From Janthinobacterium sp. (GTDB taxonomy: Bacteria > Pseudomonadota > Gammaproteobacteria > Burkholderiales > Burkholderiaceae_D): a DNA stretch of 37,764 bases. Each line of letters opens with the position of its first letter. The stretch's first letter is position 1. Positions 36,715 to 37,764 of this stretch are shown piece after piece. The notes beneath the pieces are model-generated. The model worked only from the letters and a program-made list of their open reading frames with translations. It searched no databases and was not told the DNA's origin. The stretch is taken from NCBI RefSeq assembly GCF_009923995.1, contig NZ_RFSK01000057.1:1-37764 (forward strand), written 5' to 3'. Made by a program: the position numbers and the translations under genes.

Positions 36715-37764
36715 CTAGTTCTGCGTCAGGAAAGTCTTCAATTTATCCGAACGGGAAGGCTGGCGCAGCTTGCTCATGGCTTTCGCTTCGATCTGGCGGA
36801 TACGCTCGCGCGTCACGTCGAACTGCTTGCCCACTTCTTCCAGGGTGTGGTCGTTCGACATTTCCACGCCGTAACGCATGCGCAGCACTTTCGCTTCGCG
36901 CGGCGTCAGGGAATCCAGCACTTCCTTGATCACGTTGCGCATCGACGCGTGCAGCGCGGCGTCCAGCGGCGCCAGGGTGGTGTTGTCTTCGATGAAGTCG
37001 CCCAGCTGCGAATCGCCATCCTCGCCCATCGGCGTTTCCATGGAAATCGGCTCTTTCGCGATCTTCATGATTTCGCGCACCTTGTTTTCCGGCATTTCCA
37101 TCTTGACGGCCAGGGTCGCCAGGTCCGGTTCGCTGCCCGTTTCCTGCATGATCTGGCGCGAGATGCGGTTCATCTTGTTGATCGTTTCGATCATGTGCAC
37201 CGGCACGCGGATGGTGCGGGCCATGTCGGCGATGGAACGCGTGATGGCCTGGCGGATCCACCAGGTGGCGTAGGTCGAGAACTTGTAGCCGCGGCGGTAT
37301 TCGAATTTATCCACGGCCTTCAGCAGACCGATGTTGCCTTCCTGGATCAGGTCAAGGAATTGCAGGCCGCGGTTGATGTATTTCTTGGCGATCGAAATGA
37401 CCAGGCGCAAGTTGGCCACCGTCATTTCGCGTTTCGCGTGACGGGCGCGCTTTTCGCCGGCCGCCATCTGCTTGTTGATCTTGCGCAAGTCAGCCAGCGG
37501 CAGGGCCACGCGGGCTTGCAGGTCGATCATCTTCTTTTGCAGTTCCTTGACGGCAGGCACGTTGCGGCTGAGGATGGCGCTGTACGGATACTTGCAATCG
37601 ACTTCGCGGTCGACCCATTCCAGGTCGCATTCATTGCCCGGGAACACCTTGATGAAGTGGGCGCGCGGCATGCCGCACTTGTTTACGCACAGTTCAAGCA
37701 CGGCGCGCTCGATGTGGCGCACTTCTTCCATCTGGCCGCGCAGGGTGTCGCACAGCTTTTCCAC
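36715..37764 (-). CDS. rpoD: RNA polymerase sigma-70 factor RpoD, C-terminal part cut by the window edge
   Basis: The visible 349 residues cover the end of the non-conserved region and regions 1.2-4. They include region 2 ([57 protein letters not shown], region 2.4 included), then [14 protein letters not shown] (region 3), and region 4 with the helix-turn-helix [33 protein letters not shown]. It is the primary sigma factor that directs RNA polymerase to housekeeping promoters. The 5' end lies outside the window. The gene ends with a repeat element and a terminator. Confidence 0.97.
   Translation of the reverse strand: MEKLCDTLRGQMEEVRHIERAVLELCVNKCGMPRAHFIKVFPGNECDLEWVDREVDCKYPYSAILSRNVPAVKELQKKMIDLQARVALPLADLRKINKQMAAGEKRARHAKREMTVANLRLVISIAKKYINRGLQFLDLIQEGNIGLLKAVDKFEYRRGYKFSTYATWWIRQAITRSIADMARTIRVPVHMIETINKMNRISRQIMQETGSEPDLATLAVKMEMPENKVREIMKIAKEPISMETPMGEDGDSQLGDFIEDNTTLAPLDAALHASMRNVIKEVLDSLTPREAKVLRMRYGVEMSNDHTLEEVGKQFDVTRERIRQIEAKAMSKLRQPSRSDKLKTFLTQN

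Overview
The window looks like chromosomal DNA of a betaproteobacterium of the order Burkholderiales, most likely family Oxalobacteraceae (Janthinobacterium/Massilia-like). This rests on the high G+C, the protein flavour of the housekeeping genes, the hemC-hemD-hemX-hemY order, a DUF2917 gene and the Burkholderiales-type porin. The assignment is inference; no search was run. About 31 protein genes and two tRNA genes fill nearly the whole window. Most of the long antisense ORFs are G+C-driven shadows.

Layout. 1-4.8 kb, all minus strand: the start of xsc (sulfoacetaldehyde acetyltransferase, cut by the window edge), a general porin, thiG, a dadA-like D-amino acid dehydrogenase and a YeiH/UPF0324 membrane protein. 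4.9-8.7 kb: a beta-hydroxyacid dehydrogenase, a DUF2812 membrane protein paired with a PadR repressor, hisC, and a plus-strand orphan coiled-coil protein built from 21-bp repeats. 8.8-9.4 kb: two identical tRNA-Ser(CGA) genes, each with its own terminator. 9.5-14.1 kb: serS, a small secreted protein, and a MocR-type regulator divergent from a DUF2917 gene and a short-chain dehydrogenase. 14.1-21.1 kb: rarA, lolA and ftsK on minus, then trxB, an Smr-domain gene and a TRIC-type channel on plus. 21.1-26.0 kb: a REP pair, glnB and nadE (minus), a FemAB-like acyltransferase (plus), an HdeD-family protein and ppa (minus). 26.1-33.4 kb: the hemCDXY operon (minus), divergent from ppc (plus). 33.5-37.8 kb: an orphan PAS histidine kinase, a HAF-repeat surface protein, and the 3' part of rpoD (minus).

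How the genes work together. hemC, hemD, hemX and hemY form a tightly overlapped tetrapyrrole operon. lolA and ftsK are 3 nt apart in a cell-envelope and division block. nadE and glnB are consecutive. The PadR-DUF2812 pair carries a promoter buried in two matching inverted repeats, which suggests autorepression. xsc and the YeiH-like protein suggest C2-sulfonate use with export of the sulfur anion, although other genes lie between them.

The most unusual signal is non-coding. A 112-114 bp element with terminal inverted repeats occurs three times (11311-11424, 21648-21759, 36597-36710). Each copy starts 3-9 nt after the stop codon of a minus-strand gene (the MocR gene, nadE, rpoD). Its nested stems are kept by compensatory base changes between copies, which points to a structured RNA or mobile 3'-end element. 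Other repeats are a GGGGTCAG-bounded palindrome that supplies the C-terminus of dadA, a REP pair after the TRIC gene, and diverged 48-bp repeats between the tRNAs.
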